DNA of 64,000 nucleotides from Thozetella sp. PMI_491 (GCA_021432635.1 MU270133.1:48098-112097); one strand, 5' to 3'. Shown: positions 1-12,804, numbered from the stretch's first letter. The notes: a model not told the origin generated them from the sequence alone. Numbers and translations are program-made.

Positions 1-1765
1 CACTGCCAAAGCCGGGAGAGGTGCTGCCGAAGCGGATTGTATGGTCGCTACGGAAGGTGAAAGTGCTTGGGGCGGAAGTTCCATCCATATCTCCGTCGAA
101 CTTATCCACAGGGGCCTCGGTGAGGGCTCGGTGCTGAGACAGATCCGGGTACAGAACTTCGTTCGAGTCTTCCATGGCCTCCGCCATGATCTCGTCCAGC
201 GTCGGATAGTGAACCTCGCCAAGGATCGGCCGGGTCTTAGACCGGGGGATTCCGGATTTGACTGGAGATGGAGAATTCTGAATGGCAGCTGCCTTCTTGG
301 CCGTCAGAGGAGTGAACAACGAATGTTTGGTTAGCTTGTGACGAGGGGTGGTCATGGGCAAAGCTGGGAGCTCCTTTTCAACGCGGGGAGGAGCTGGCGT
401 CTTCGACATGACGGCGGGAAGAGGAATAGCACTCTTGGCCTTCGCCGCGCTGGCTTTCGTGCCACGCAGAAGCGACTTGACCCTGTCGAATCGACCGCTC
501 GGGGTTCTAACCGTAACATGAGGCATTTCGGCCTCCTTCTCGATCTCCTTCGACGGCAAGTGGTTTGTGGTGACAGATCGCGCCAGCTTGTTCTGAGTTG
601 TTGAGCGAGTCAAGTTGTTGGTGGTTGTCGACCGGGCCAATCCTCCCAAGGTCGACACAGAGGGTGACTTCAGGATGGCCCCCTCAGAGGGAGTCTTGAC
701 GCTGCCTACTCGAGCAAGAGAGGACTTTGTCGGAGTCATGAGCGAAGCGAGGCTGGACTGGGAGCGAACAACGCCGGAACCATTGCCCGCCGACTTGGGG
801 CGAGGAAGCATGCTTCCATCGCGGGAGGTCGGACGGGAGCTGGATGCATCGTCTTCGATATGCTGTCGGACACGCTTAGAAGGCGACGGGGGCTCGTCTC
901 CGGTGCGCGTCTTGATTTTCGTGGTAGTCGTGACAGTCTTAAAAGCTGCATCCTGCTTGGACCGGGGTGTCTCGGGCTCCTGGAGGTTCGCTCTCGATTG
1001 GCTTCGTTTGATGCCCTTGCCCGAAGTGAGGGGGGTGCGACCGGTCTGCGCTCGGAACGCTGAGGGGTGGTTCTCGATAGAATCCATCTTCTTGAACTCG
1101 GCTATGTGCGCCGCGCTGTACCGGCCGGCCTTGCCCTTGGCCTTCGCAATCTTGCGGCCTCCAGCCTGCTCCTCTTCCTCGGCCTCCCGCTCCAGCTCGC
1201 GCTTGGCTGCAAGATCCGCCTTGATTTTGAGAGCCTCCTCGCGTAGCTCATCCATCATGCGTTGAGCCTCGGGTCCCAGCTTGCGCTCGGTAGCCTCCCG
1301 TGCCAGTCGGAAGGTAAATGGCGAGGACGGAACGCCCACCTTGGATGGGGTAGCCCGCAGTGCGCCAGGCAGGTCCTGTCGCGTCGCGGCAGGCTTGATG
1401 TCGGTGAATCCTAGTCGCAGTCCCGAAGAGGGAGGCGCCATGGTGGGATGCACCTTGCTGGGGTGCATCTCTGACATGGGGGGTTTGGCGGGCGTCGAGT
1501 CCGCGGGGGTTCGAGGTACGTGAACCGGCGAGGAGACTATGGCATCGAGACTCTGGGCGACTGTCTCCTCAGGACTCTCGTCCCGCTCAGCGAGAGAAGA
1601 CAGGCTTGGGAGTGCATCGGCTTTGCTCGGCGTCTGAGCAAACGGGAAGGGCGGGTTAGCATTGAATCTTAGCGGTTGAGCGACATAAGAAACGGCCAGA
1701 AGGCGTTTGTTTGGGAAGTTTACCTTGGAGGTACTCGCAATGCGTGCGGATCGACGGCGAGCCAT
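1..1765 (-). CDS. Basic Ser/Thr-rich protein with NuSAP-like motif (partial, 3' end off the left edge)
   Basis: Two exons are visible. Exon 1 is 1724-1765 (ATG at 1765, start MARRRSARIASTSK) and exon 2 is 1633 down to the edge. The intron 1634-1723 has a GTAAAC donor, a GCTAAC branch site and a GCTCAG acceptor, and the frame stays open to base 1, giving at least 558 residues. The start is strongly basic. A charged, probably helical stretch lies at about residues 115-170, followed by H190-IAEFKKMDSI-200. A long disordered region rich in SP/TP sites follows. The H..xFxxMDSI pattern, followed by a GRTP segment, resembles the microtubule-binding region of animal NuSAP; this is inference from motif shape only. 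A nuclear or spindle-associated, Cdk-regulated protein would fit, but no function is proven. Confidence 0.72.
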   Translation of the reverse strand, partial: MARRRSARIASTSKVNFPNKRLLAVSYVAQPLRFNANPPFPFAQTPSKADALPSLSSLAERDESPEETVAQSLDAIVSSPVHVPRTPADSTPAKPPMSEMHPSKVHPTMAPPSSGLRLGFTDIKPAATRQDLPGALRATPSKVGVPSSPFTFRLAREATERKLGPEAQRMMDELREEALKIKADLAAKRELEREAEEEEQAGGRKIAKAKGKAGRYSAAHIAEFKKMDSIENHPSAFRAQTGRTPLTSGKGIKRSQSRANLQEPETPRSKQDAAFKTVTTTTKIKTRTGDEPPSPSKRVRQHIEDDASSSRPTSRDGSMLPRPKSAGNGSGVVRSQSSLASLMTPTKSSLARVGSVKTPSEGAILKSPSVSTLGGLARSTTTNNLTRSTTQNKLARSVTTNHLPSKEIEKEAEMPHVTVRTPSGRFDRVKSLLRGTKASAAKAKSAIPLPAVMSKTPAPPRVEKELPALPMTTPRHKLTKHSLFTPLTAKKAAAIQNSPSPVKSGIPRSKTRPILGEVHYPTLDEIMAEAMEDSNEVLYPDLSQHRALTEAPVDKFDGDMDGTSAPSTFTFRSDHTIRFGSTSPGFGS

Positions 1766-3877
1766 TGTTGAAGGCCACTCGGGCGGAAGTTGTTGTCGAC
1801 TTTCTAGATGGTGCGCGGAGAGAGAGCAGAAAGATGCAGGCGCCAAAGAGGATACCCTGGGAGTGGAATGTGTCTGGGAATATGAACCAGGAATCCTGAA
1901 TATGATGTCGGGAAACGCGACAAGGAAGAGTCGGTAGGCGCGGGTGGGGGGTTTGATGCGTGATTCGCCAAAATTGATTTTCGAAGTAAACAAATGCACC
2001 CTTGCTCAACACGCACACAGCGCACGGACCTGCACTGTGCGAACCGTGCTCAAATCTTCCAAGAACAGTTCCGGCAAGGCCATTTTCTCTAGGCTATCAT
2101 GGCTATATATACAAGATAGTACTGGTCCAATCCACAGTGCTCTAAAAAAAGGAACATCTATTCATCGACGGATAACTACGAAATGACTTTATCCCCCCTG
2201 CGCTCCCAAGATATTAGTTATAACGACCAAACTCCCGTAGTCCAGAGTAAGTTGGATGGGCAACAGCGTTCATCGCCCTGGATACGAGCAGAGCAACGTC
2301 TGGTCGTATGAGGTGTTCCGTGCAACCACATTGGGTAACGTGACTTTTACCTTGTGACCAAGCACACATGGAAGGAGAGGCACAGTGCCCTTGTTCCCCG
2401 TTAATTGACGCCTGGAAGTCAAAGCATCAGGTGTTGGCACTTCTCGTTCCCAGGGCGAAGTCAACAGCGTGAGGTTTGCAGGTAAAAGCTGCGTGCCCTA
2501 TTTATGCTATTCTTGTTCATAGTTATCTACGATGCTCCAGGAAGCTATATACCAAAGTTCCAAATACCGCAAGCACTTGGGAAGAGCTAGACCTCAGCTT
2601 GCGCTGCCCTCATCCTGGTTCAACAGGGCAAATGATCTTTCTCCTTCTATGCTGTCAACAACTCCCATCATCTCTCCTGCTCCGTCGTAATAAGAAAAAC
2701 GAAAGCGAAATATCGTTATATGCAATCGTAGGACTAAGTGAGCAGAAGGGGGAAACATCAGCTCCTCGGCAAGTGAGGGTCTGCAGCACTGTCACAAAAC
2801 GCTATGCCAACTGGTACTGAAGCACGCCCACGCAAAGGCGAATAGAAGTCAGATGAAAGACAATATGTATGTATTGCGAGAAATTAAAAAAAAAAACCGC
2901 GACCATATATACGATGCAACGCGCGTCACCTTCCGACTTGAAACACGTTCTAGGTACCGCGATGCTGTAGGGCTGATAGGCGCCGCACTGTGGGAACCCG
3001 TGGAGAAACTCGCTCGCGAGGATCGAAGTTCCCAGGACACTGGTGACTTGTCCCAAATCCAGCGACTCAGTGGTAGAAAGCTGTGAGATTCGCTGGGCCA
3101 TATCGCAATGCCGTAGGCGCTATCATGGTCGAAATTAGACCGCGAGATATTGTCATTATCGACATGCTGTTCGTTGAAAGAGCAAAACTTTTTTGGTCGC
3201 CGACCCACGCAAACTTTTGCCGACCCTTCCTACCATCCATCCATGCCCGCCGCCGTGTACTGATGCTTTACATATTTTTGTGTGGAATCTCAGAAAAAGT
3301 CAAAACCGCCTCCGTCATGGGGTATATTTGTCCGTGAATAGGAACTAGAAATTCCGCTGCTCGAAATAAATCTTAGTCGTAGATGCCGAATAGTGCGTCC
3401 GTTGAGCTGGTGTACAGGAGAGAAAAACGTCGTCGTCGTCATCGGCCCACACCGCCACGTGCGGCCCGAAGCGAATGGCTCGAAATAATCGTTTTAGTTT
3501 CGATGAGAAAGGCCGTCCGTGTCACACCCAATGCAAATGCGTTTCCGGGGTATCTCAAAGCAGTGCTGGCCAATTTTTTTTTGGTATCCGTCACTATCAC
3601 CTCCCTTGTCCTTGTTCGATGTTCCTCTCGCAAGTCTGAACCGAGCTGGCGTGCGGGTTAAGAGTTTAGAATCGTCACCTCTCCTTCTCTGTGAACCGCG
3701 CCCGGCCTTGAGCCTCACGATCGACCTCTGCGATGCCGACCTGGGTAGGCCGGGCGGCCAAGTTGGGACTCTCCACTGCCGGGCAAGAGGGAGTCACTCG
3801 GCTAGCTCGTTGTGAGCGAGGCCTTCCTTCTTCGACCTAGGCGCGGCGTATTATATCCTCAGTTCAAGTCAAGAAAT
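1766..3877. other. Intergenic, no gene supported
   Basis: This 2.1-kb stretch is noticeably richer in A/T than its surroundings between about 2050 and 3550. The open frames in it are short, many begin at non-ATG codons, and none has family features or plausible splice partners. It holds the 5' flank of the gene at the left edge and the 3' flank of the bZIP gene. Confidence 0.6.
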
Positions 3878-5406
3878 TCACCGCATGTTGCTGGTGTCGA
3901 ACGAGAACGAGGTCGGGAACGCCATGCTGGCGCTCAGGCCGAATGGGTCGAAGTCGTATCGTGGGTCGAGTAGCTGCGTCATGGATGGATATGCACCGCC
4001 GTGCGACTGGGCAGCACTATCCATAGCTTGAAGCCCGGCCACATGATGGCCGGTGGCAGGAGCACCGGTTGTCACCGGCGACGAGAGGGACAAGTGCGGC
4101 TGCTCACCAAACGTGGGGTACTGCCCCGGAGCATTCGGTGTGTCAGGTGCTTCCCCAGACTCATCCATAAGGTCGGCAGCAGCGTCATATTCTTGTTCTG
4201 CATTCACAAGTTAGGCTTTGCTAACAAGGGCTAAGGGTGAACGACTCTTACCTAGCTGCTCGATATGATTCTGATATGCCGGGGACTGATAGAACGGCGC
4301 TGCAGGCGATGCCGGGTGTCCGCGGGCCTGGGCGGTGCTATGCTGCAAACCAGACATTTGCATCCGACGCTGTGCAGCAAGGGGTGGCAATGGGGCAGCG
4401 TGGGGAGGCGGGGGTGCCTTCATAGATCCAGGAGGTATGTTAGCTCGCCTCACATGAGGCGTGACCTGATCAGAGCTTGCAGGAGACGCCCCGTGCTGCG
4501 AGCCGTACGAGGTGGTGGCGCCAGGTGACGCCGAGTGCGACGAGGGAGTCGTCCCGGTTTTGGGCGATGCCGCGGAGGGGTGAGCACTCCCGGGAGGAGG
4601 GATCGGCGAAATGGCACCCGGTTCAAGCTTAGGGGCTATGCTCGAGTTTGACCGGCGAGAATGGTGTCTGTTTAGGAGAGCCCTCGGGTACGTGGGCGGC
4701 TGAACCAGAGGCTGCGGCAGATGGGTCGGGCCCAGTGTTGGGCTGCCGGTTTTGGCGCGGAGCTCAGCCTGGACGTCAATGCCTAGGGAGTTATCAGCAT
4801 GCTGGGCCATACAAACGGGAAAGGTGGAGCCCGGGTGTCCATGTAGGAGCACTGAGCCAAGGCGACAGGTAAGGAGCAGTACCTTTCTCGAGCAAGATAC
4901 GTTCTAAGAGCGAGTTCTTGTACCGTAGCATCAAGCACTCATCGGCGGCGTTCCGGTGGGCTGCCTGGAGGTTGGCAAGGTTCTGCTCATGGGTCCGGAT
5001 GGCCTCCTCGAGCTGCTTGATATACTCCGTTCGCCGCTCACGAAATGCCGCCTGGGCCTGGCGATTCCGCTGCTTTCTCTCCTCAGATGTGGCGTATATC
5101 TAAGGCGACCAGGTTAGCAGAAGGGTTCGGATGTGCCCGAGATAAGATCCCCTGCCAAGGCCCGTTATCGAGCCCGGGGGGGGACAATAAAAAAAGAGCC
5201 AAACTGCGGGACCGAGATAAGAGACAGGGAGCAGCAGAAGCGAACCCACGTACCGGCTTTCGCCCACCCTTGCGCTTCGGTTGCTGGTTCTCCTGGGGCG
5301 TGGTGGTGGACGGAGCTTCTCCTTCAGGACTGGAGCCGAGAGACTCCCCGTCGCTTTGGTCGTGCCTGGTAGGGTCTTCCGTGTCGATAGACATCTTCTC
5401 GGCCAT
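3878..5406 (-). CDS. bZIP transcription factor with Yap/Pap1-type basic region
   Basis: Four exons on the minus strand, 5254-5406, 4883-5099, 4252-4782 and 3878-4197, encode 406 residues. All three introns have standard GT/AG ends and the phases agree. The ATG at 5406 (MAEKMSIDTED) is the first true ATG; the open frame continues upstream only to a GTG. The basic region at residues 59-73 contains N63-RQAQAAFR-71, which matches the NxxAQxxFR signature of fungal AP-1-like factors, preceded by KRKGGRKP. A leucine zipper follows to about residue 122. The rest is Pro/Ser-rich and disordered. The only cysteine noticed is in the zipper, so the redox-sensing cysteine-rich domains of Yap1/Pap1 appear absent. 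It is expected to bind DNA as a dimer in the nucleus; targets are unknown. It is bordered by an 8-kb upstream region without genes. Confidence 0.88.
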
Positions 5407-6093
5407 ATCCTTTGACGGTGGCGGAGACAATTGCCGCGGGGCGGCAAGCACCTCGGTCTCTCACAAAGGGACGAGAAGATGCCACCCGGGGTCGGTGACG
5501 TCGACAGGCCGGGACCTCCGCCGACCGGGAGGGAGGGGAAGGGGGGGAAGGGGGGGACCTGGCGGTCAGGGACGGCGCCCGGCAGAGCTCAACGGCGCCG
5601 GCACAGCGATGCGTCCCGGGTAGGGCTGAGAGACAGGGCACCTAGCTGGGTCTGCTATGCTATGAGCTGGCTATCTCTGCTATCTCTGGTTGTGTGCGGG
5701 GCGGCGCGCACCTCAGTAGGGGCGGCGCGCGGGATAGGATGACAGCACCACCCTCACAGGCCCCAAAAATGTTCCGAATCGGGGGACGTCCAGGGCGGTT
5801 TCAGGGCCAGGACTCGGGGGATCGCGCCAATCAGTGCGATCGGAGGGCGTTATCTGGGGAAGGGAAATGCGGGCGGGAGGATACCGGCAGCTTGGAATCT
5901 GGGGTCCTGGGGTGTCGCGCTGTTTCGGGGCGATAAGGAATGTCGTCAGTGTGTGATTCCTGGGCTTGACACACCAAAAAACAGATTGCGGATTGAAAGC
6001 AGAGATAAGCTGGAGGATGGTGACAGGCTGCGGCCGAGGGATTGTGTAAAGGGAAGCGACGACCGGCTAGGGTTTTATGTAATGTTAATTCGG

Positions 6094-6119
6094 TCTGGTG
6101 GGAGGGGCCGCCCACCAGA
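6094..6119. repeat. Perfect 9-bp inverted repeat (hairpin)
   Basis: TCTGGTGGG (6094-6102) is followed after an 8-nt loop by its exact complement CCCACCAGA (6111-6119). A third copy of TCTGGTGGG lies at 6143-6151. It is located about 0.7 kb upstream of the bZIP start. Confidence 0.75.
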
Positions 6120-9100
6120 TCCCACCATTGCTTGATTCGCCGTCTGGTGGGTGTCCACCCTGAACTAGCCCCGGTTGAGGGGTCAGGTGGGCGACTTCTG
6201 GGTGAGCCACGTCCGCCTGCGCCAAGGTGCGAACTTGCTGACGACCAACCCTGGCTCGCTGTTGCCTCTCAAGCGATGCCGCCCGATGCAGTGGGTATAA
6301 GACCTGCTCGGCTTGGCCTCTCGGGATTTGCCTGCAAGGCCGGGTTGCTCCAGCCCTTCAGCCCGTCCGGCTTGTAGGTCGCCTTGCCCTTTTGTTTTTC
6401 TCTCCCTTTCCTCTGGCCTTTTTTTTTTTGGTTTTGCTTCGCGAGCACTGGCAGAGACAAGACGAATTCGCGAAGGACGCGGGCCCCTCTGAAATCTCTT
6501 AAAATGACCGAAAGATGGCGGGTGCACACGCCTCGGCCGAGGCGGACGGGTTTCGAGCTCTGCCCGTATTTCGCACGACCCGCAGCTCCCTAGGCGGCAT
6601 AACAGGACCAACTGTAGTTCTGGTAAGCGTGTGATGCTCGCTGGACATCGACATAGAGAGAAAAGAGGCCTCTATTTGCGTTTCTTCTGTTTCTGTCTTT
6701 TTCTCGAACTCTTTTTGCCACGGGCACGCCACGGGTTGTACTTCGGGAGGAACTCCCCCGCCCCCAAAGGCCGTACGACACACGCACGACATGTCTGTTG
6801 TCTAGCGGCCCCAGTGGTGGTTCGAGTCTCCGAAGGCGTTAGGGTTCCCCTCCGGGCCGGGCACCACTCCCCAACGATCCCACTCGGGACTTTAAGAAAG
6901 CTCTGTGCGAACCCCACAGTTCTCTGAGCCGCTTCGGCATCTCTAGGACGTTGCATGGTGAACGGGCGGCCAACTCACTGGTCAGGTTTTTTTAAGCACT
7001 CAAGAGAAGGTGCTTTCACCGAGGAGGGGGACCCTAATATAAATAGCCGTTCCTCTCGTCGAGACGGTTTAATATGCGGCAGAGGTGAGGAGCAGAACGG
7101 CAGGTGGCGGGTTGCCCTCTTCTTCGGGAAGGGGGGAAAAACGAGGGAAGCTCTTTGTGCAGTCCAGCCACGCTTCTGGGGTACCCTCTTGGTTATAAGC
7201 TTTGTATGAAGAGGGAGGGGGGGGAAACGAAACAGGGCAGACGCTCCGGGTCCTAGGTCCCTAGAACGTCAGCCCCATCGACATCTGGAGATTGGCGCAG
7301 GGAAGTGGTCCTAATTTCAGCATGCCGTGCTGCTACAACGGCGCAAGGACCATGCGCTATTATATCGCATAGGTGATCTTGTTGACCTTACTGGGTAGGG
7401 CTGGCGGTTGGCTCTCTGCCTGGGCGATGGGAGCTCCGGAAAAAAAACTCTGACTCGAGGTTGCCTCCCGTGCTGTGAGTGGCCAACCCCCTTTTTCTGC
7501 AACATGCCCCAGATGTCGTTCCAGCTCCCAAAGACAGGATGGTCTACGGAGTACCTACTTGGATCACTATTCCCCCATACCCTGGGGCCTGATGCCGGCC
7601 GGGTTCTGCAGGAAGAACCATATCGTCGTAGTGGATGACCGGCCATCTTCAGGATATCCGAACTCAGGCAGGGTGGGGGTCAACCCCCTTAACCAGGTAG
7701 CATCTCGTCGATCGAGATCCCGCAAAGGGGGACGGTGAGAAGGTGAGGCTTCGTCCGTCGCTTCCCTAGTGTGCGGAGAGTGCTTGCGTTGTGATGTGAC
7801 ACTCTCTTCGCCGCTAGGAACCAGCCGCCACGAGCTGGGTGTTCTCATCTATTTGTATACGATCCCCTCTCGCGGCCATTCGACAATAAACGGCTCATGC
7901 CGACGAGACACGAGGGCGTTGGGGAAATTTCGCCATGCTCCCATGATGGTATTCCCACGTTCAAGCGAGAGTAAACGCAAACCCCCCTGCGTGGGAGAGC
8001 ATATCGAGCTCCGGTTCTCGGTGCATCTCTCCCAGTCAGTCGCATTGGCACAGCTTCGGGACGCGGCCCACTCCTCTTTGCATCATCCACAAGTGCCGCC
8101 GTCCAAGCCTACCCCTAGTATTTCGCTGGGACGGGTTACGATTCGCCTCCCACCCCTCTCCCCCACCCCTTGGTCTTGATTGCCATCCGTCAAGAGAGCC
8201 ACAGACATCAGGAGTGCATGCAGGTCGGACATCGCCCGCCAAGGAGTGCGAGATCGGTGTCTCCGACCGGGGGGGGAGGGGCTTCGCGAGGAGACGTGCA
8301 GCAACCTTTCAGAGCTGATGGTGTGCTACGAGTTCGCTGGAGCGGGGCCACGTTCCCGTCCGGTTAGCGCCAAAGGACTCTGCATCAGAGTTTTTCTTCA
8401 TCACCTGAGCTATCCCATGAGGCGGAGGGGGTGCGGAAGAATTCCTCATTGTGGAAGAAACTACATGTTTCGGGGACGGACGTCTGACTGGTGAGCTGGC
8501 GGGCGGGCCTGCTCGGAGTCCGGGCAACCTTGGGCAGCGGGCACCATCTTAAATCGACGCTACTCGACGACTACTGCAGTCCCAACCGCTGCACCAAGCC
8601 ATGTCAAAGCTGGTGAAGGAAAGCGAGGCCGGCTCGGGCTCGTCTGCCGCATGTCGGCTCCCGCCGTGCCCCGAAGGGTGCCACTGAGGAAATCCAAACC
8701 GAGTTCCTGAGCAGGCTACACAATGACGAAGACCGGGTCTCGCGGGCATCACTACATAATAAGGCGACTCCCAGTCCTCAACGACCCGTTCTGGTGGAAG
8801 CCAATAAACTTTGGAGCCCGGTGGTGCTCATGTCTGGAACCGAGAACTGACCTCGAGACGCTCCACTATTCCCACTTACACCGGTGAGTGAAAACGGCAA
8901 CGCGCTGCTTTGCCTCTGCCAGGCAAGACCAGGGTTGCGAGGCGCTGGGGCATCACTGATCAACGCCGCCACGCACGATTCATGATGGCAGTGAGGTGAA
9001 AGGCGTCTCACCCTGTGTCGGACGTCCCAAGGATGACGGCACTGTCTTCAGCAATGTCTGCACCGCCTGGTGGCCACCTGGTGGCCACAGGGCGATCTTC

Positions 9101-9767
9101 GCTGAAAACCTTTTCTGTGCGGGTGGCTTTGAGAGGAATGGACTTTTTTGCCTCATTTCGTTAGTCCGCGGTAGATGCGTGAGGGACCCTTGGCGGGTCG
9201 GGCACCTGCGCGGGGTATGAAAAATACATCTCCGAGGAGCTGGCCTGCCGCCATCCGCTCCCGCACGTCGAATCAAAATCCGTCGCAGCTCGCCTAACTC
9301 ATTCGGACAGACAGCCCCTGACCTAGCCAATGAGACGCGGCTTCACACCGGCCGGGCCGTGCTGTCGGATCGAGCAAAGAGCGAGTCGAGGGCACAAAAC
9401 ACCTTGGCTGTCCCTTGGCTCCCTGCTGCTCAGGGGGGAGGGAGGAAGAAGGGGGGCAAATGGGAGAGCGGCTTCGGAAAATTGAGCAAGAAAAAGAAAG
9501 GAAAACGAGGCGTAGCGATCGGCTGGAGGAGCGCTTCGTATTTTTCCAATAACAAGAGCCGCGCGAGCCCCAGGGCGATTCGATAGAAGGCCCCCCCAGC
9601 CTTCGCTTGCATGAGAACATTGCTTCTGCTGCAACATACGGGGCTAGATGAGATGCCGCAAAGAGACCACAACGCCCGCAAACCCCCGATTCCCCATCAT
9701 CCGCCGTGAACACCACCCCTGCGTGACCCCCGCGAATGCTGCTGTTGCCCCGGCTGACATGCAGTAG

Positions 9768-9796
9768 CAGCAGCAGCAGCAGCAGCAGCAGCAGGT

Positions 9797-9840
<44 letters not shown>
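9768..9840. repeat. Adjacent (CAG)9 and (AGGC)10 microsatellites
   Basis: Nine uninterrupted CAG units (9768-9794) are followed after two bases by ten AGGC units (9797-9836). On the minus strand this reads as a CCTG-type tetranucleotide run followed by a CTG run. There is no gene around it. Confidence 0.95.
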
Positions 9841-9842
<2 letters not shown>

Positions 9843-12777
9843 ACGGCATACAGAACACCCTGGTCGCCTGTACAAATCTCCTGCAGGGGATCACCATTGA
9901 AACTATGCAGGTTTCTTCGTCCTGGCGGGTGACGCGTCTGGGCTGCTCATTGGCCTCGAGCGCCATCGTGTTGGCGGATGGGGCTTTCTTATACCAGCCC
10001 GCGCGGGATGTCCAGCGCACAGTTGCCTTCTGGAAGCCTTCTAGCGTTGCTTTAGCCTCTATATGGTGCAACTAGCGTCGACAAGCCTTGCTAGCGCCCA
10101 GCAGCAGCCCTCATTCCCCCCGTCCCTCCTGCGGCCATCCCAACTTCAGCCCTCACCCATCTCCTTTGAAAGGCCGGGCCCTGTCGAGATCACGTCCCCC
10201 CGTCCAGATGCATGCTGCAACCCCCAATATGCGTGGGTGAGGTATTTTGACGTGCTTCGCGCGGAGATGATGGTCCTTCATTCGTGCGGCCACTCCGGGG
10301 CTTGGACTGCTACCCTCATTTTAACCTGCCCAGCAGGCGCTAGCATGATGCACCCATCTCCCAGTCGGGACATCAGGAACCTTTGGTGGCCTTGTCCTCG
10401 TCTGCAGGACATACGAGATGCTCGGCCGACGTGGGTAGATGCATACAACCTTTTTCGGAAATTGTGTGGCGATCTGGGACTTGTCTCTCAGCTGGCTGAC
10501 GGGCGGAAGGTCCGCCTTGCAAATCACAAGGCGATGCCAGGCGCCGACTGGTTGAACGTTAAAGGGTAGGGCAAGTAACATTATGGGCGTTTTGCCTTGA
10601 CATCTCAAGCCATTGAGTGGTGATTCATCAACGTAGGCCCGCTCTTCGGTCCGCCGCGGCACCATCGTACGCTGTCTCCCATACTTCGCTTTCGTCCTGA
10701 CCATGACTTGTGCACATTCTTTGAGCTCCCTTCAGCATCAACCTACATACTGGGAACCGTAAGACTCAGGGCCTCGTATACCTCTATCAGGTCTTACCTC
10801 CTGTGAACGCGTGTGTCAGACAGATGACGAGGGGACTCGCCCTTGAGCATCGTACCGACGGAAGTTGAGCTAAACCACACCGTCGACGAAGTTGTGGGCA
10901 CCCAAGCCACGACCCTGCTTACAGAAGTCAGTCCGGAGAGCGGAAGCTTCTACCTTCGCCGTTGTGGTTATTCGCATGGTACCCGGGCGTTTAGAGATGC
11001 TAGGATATCAAAGCACCATCGCCGGGACAGCAAAAAGACGCTCCTATGCTTACCACGTCGGTGCCTAGTTTGCACCCCTGAACTTTGTCGAAGTGAACGT
11101 ATCAGTCAAAACGCGGAAGCAACTTTCCCATGGAGGATGCGTTTCGACCTTCGATACCGTCTCGGTTTCGGCTATAGCAGTCCAAATTACAGAGTATCAC
11201 AAGTGACGATCTTGTGGGTCGAGGGAAAGTATCAAAGCGATTTCTTCTTAAACTTGTCCAGTAGATATGACATATTCTGTTTGCTCACTTATACAGCTTC
11301 GCCACAGCCGTGCCGGTAGTTGTAGACGGGGGGTTCCAGGTGGGCAGTGGCGCAGCCGCCCATACCTCAAATCGCCTACTCAAAACTTGAAAAGGGCGAA
11401 TAAAACGTCTCGGCTAAGCACAGCATCGTAGCACCAGTATATTTATCTCTCGATTGCATTTGATTATTGCTATCTTACATAGATTATCATGTGTGAAAGA
11501 GACCACAGCTTTGACGGCTTGAGTTTCGATAACCACACTATTACAGGAAATAGTGGCTTCTATAACGTCAGTATGCACACCCAATTTTACGATTTACCTA
11601 GGTAGCCTCTTACTGATTCTGTTCGCCCGCCCCGCGCAGTTTCGAACAATTAGGAGTGCGGTGCAACATTAGAAGAGGTGAGGGATGATGACAGTGCCGT
11701 ACGGAGCGAAGACTTTCTAAGCCTGGGGTTGGAAAATGGGGGGTGGAAGGGAGGTTGACAGTCCTTAAAAGATACGTCGAACAAAGTACGAGAGGACTTT
11801 GGATGCCTTGGTTCACCGACCGCCGGAAAGAGGTACCCCGACCCACGGTATCCTCTAGCTACTTTGGCTGGAGCAGAGATGCGTCCCCTCTCTACCAAAG
11901 CATCTTGTAAACTGGGTTCCATCACTCCTTCCCACAGAAAGTGGCTGTATAAAATCGAGGACAAGCCCTCAAGATGTATGCGGGACACGAAAATCACAGC
12001 TAGCACCTCCCATGATAGCAGATCGGTTAATATTATATCATGGAGGGAGCCGTGCCTCCAGTGGTAAGACGGCTAAGGCAAGCACCATCAACCACACCGA
12101 GAAGACGGATACGATGGTAGTGATGGCGAAGAGGTGATAGTAAGTACCGCCTCTTCGTCGTCCTACCTCTGAGGAAACGACTTCGAACATCTGCCTCGAA
12201 GTGTACGAATATGCGCCAGGTAAACGAATGGGTGACGTTGGTCGGTACGGGACTAGCCCCACAGCGGACTGGGATATCCCGAGGGCGATGAGCACATCCC
12301 TCTTCTCTCGGCCCGACGGCATGCAGAAGGGAGGGATGGCGAGTCAGGTGCAGAGCCGCGAAAGCAGTGGGTGCAGAATGTGAGTACAGTACCCGAGCCG
12401 GGCGTGATAGGGGCCATGTCGCTACACTAAAGCCAAACTGCAGGCGTCCGGCAGGTGCAAGGACGCCGCTTGCTATTGGCTCCTGCATCCGGGGGTTCAC
12501 CCCAGACAAAGGGACGCCGCCCCGAATAAGGCAAGGAAGGGAATGCAAGGCAAGCTAGGCTTGTCTGTCCCCCGATGTTTCTGACCGGCCGAATTGTGGG
12601 AGCTTGTCGAAGTGATCAAGTAGCGCGGCCCACCAATTGTTAAGGACGGGGAAGGGGTGCATTGGCCGGGAAGGTAGCACAAGCGATGCCCAACACCTCC
12701 GCAACCGTGTCTAGAGGTCAGACATGCTCTTGAGCTTGCGGTGCCAGGCTGCGCGGGTGGGCGAAAATATCAAGCAG

Positions 12778-12804
12778 GGAGCCTCTGGAGCCTCTGGAGC
12801 CTCT
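12778..12804. repeat. Three tandem copies of a 9-bp unit
   Basis: GGAGCCTCT is repeated three times without interruption in a region with no supported gene. Confidence 0.9.

Noticed and set aside
10063-10569. 168-codon open frame starting with ATG in the 8-kb gap
   Set aside because: Gln/Pro/Ser-rich start and no recognisable domain; length is within chance expectation for GC-rich DNA.
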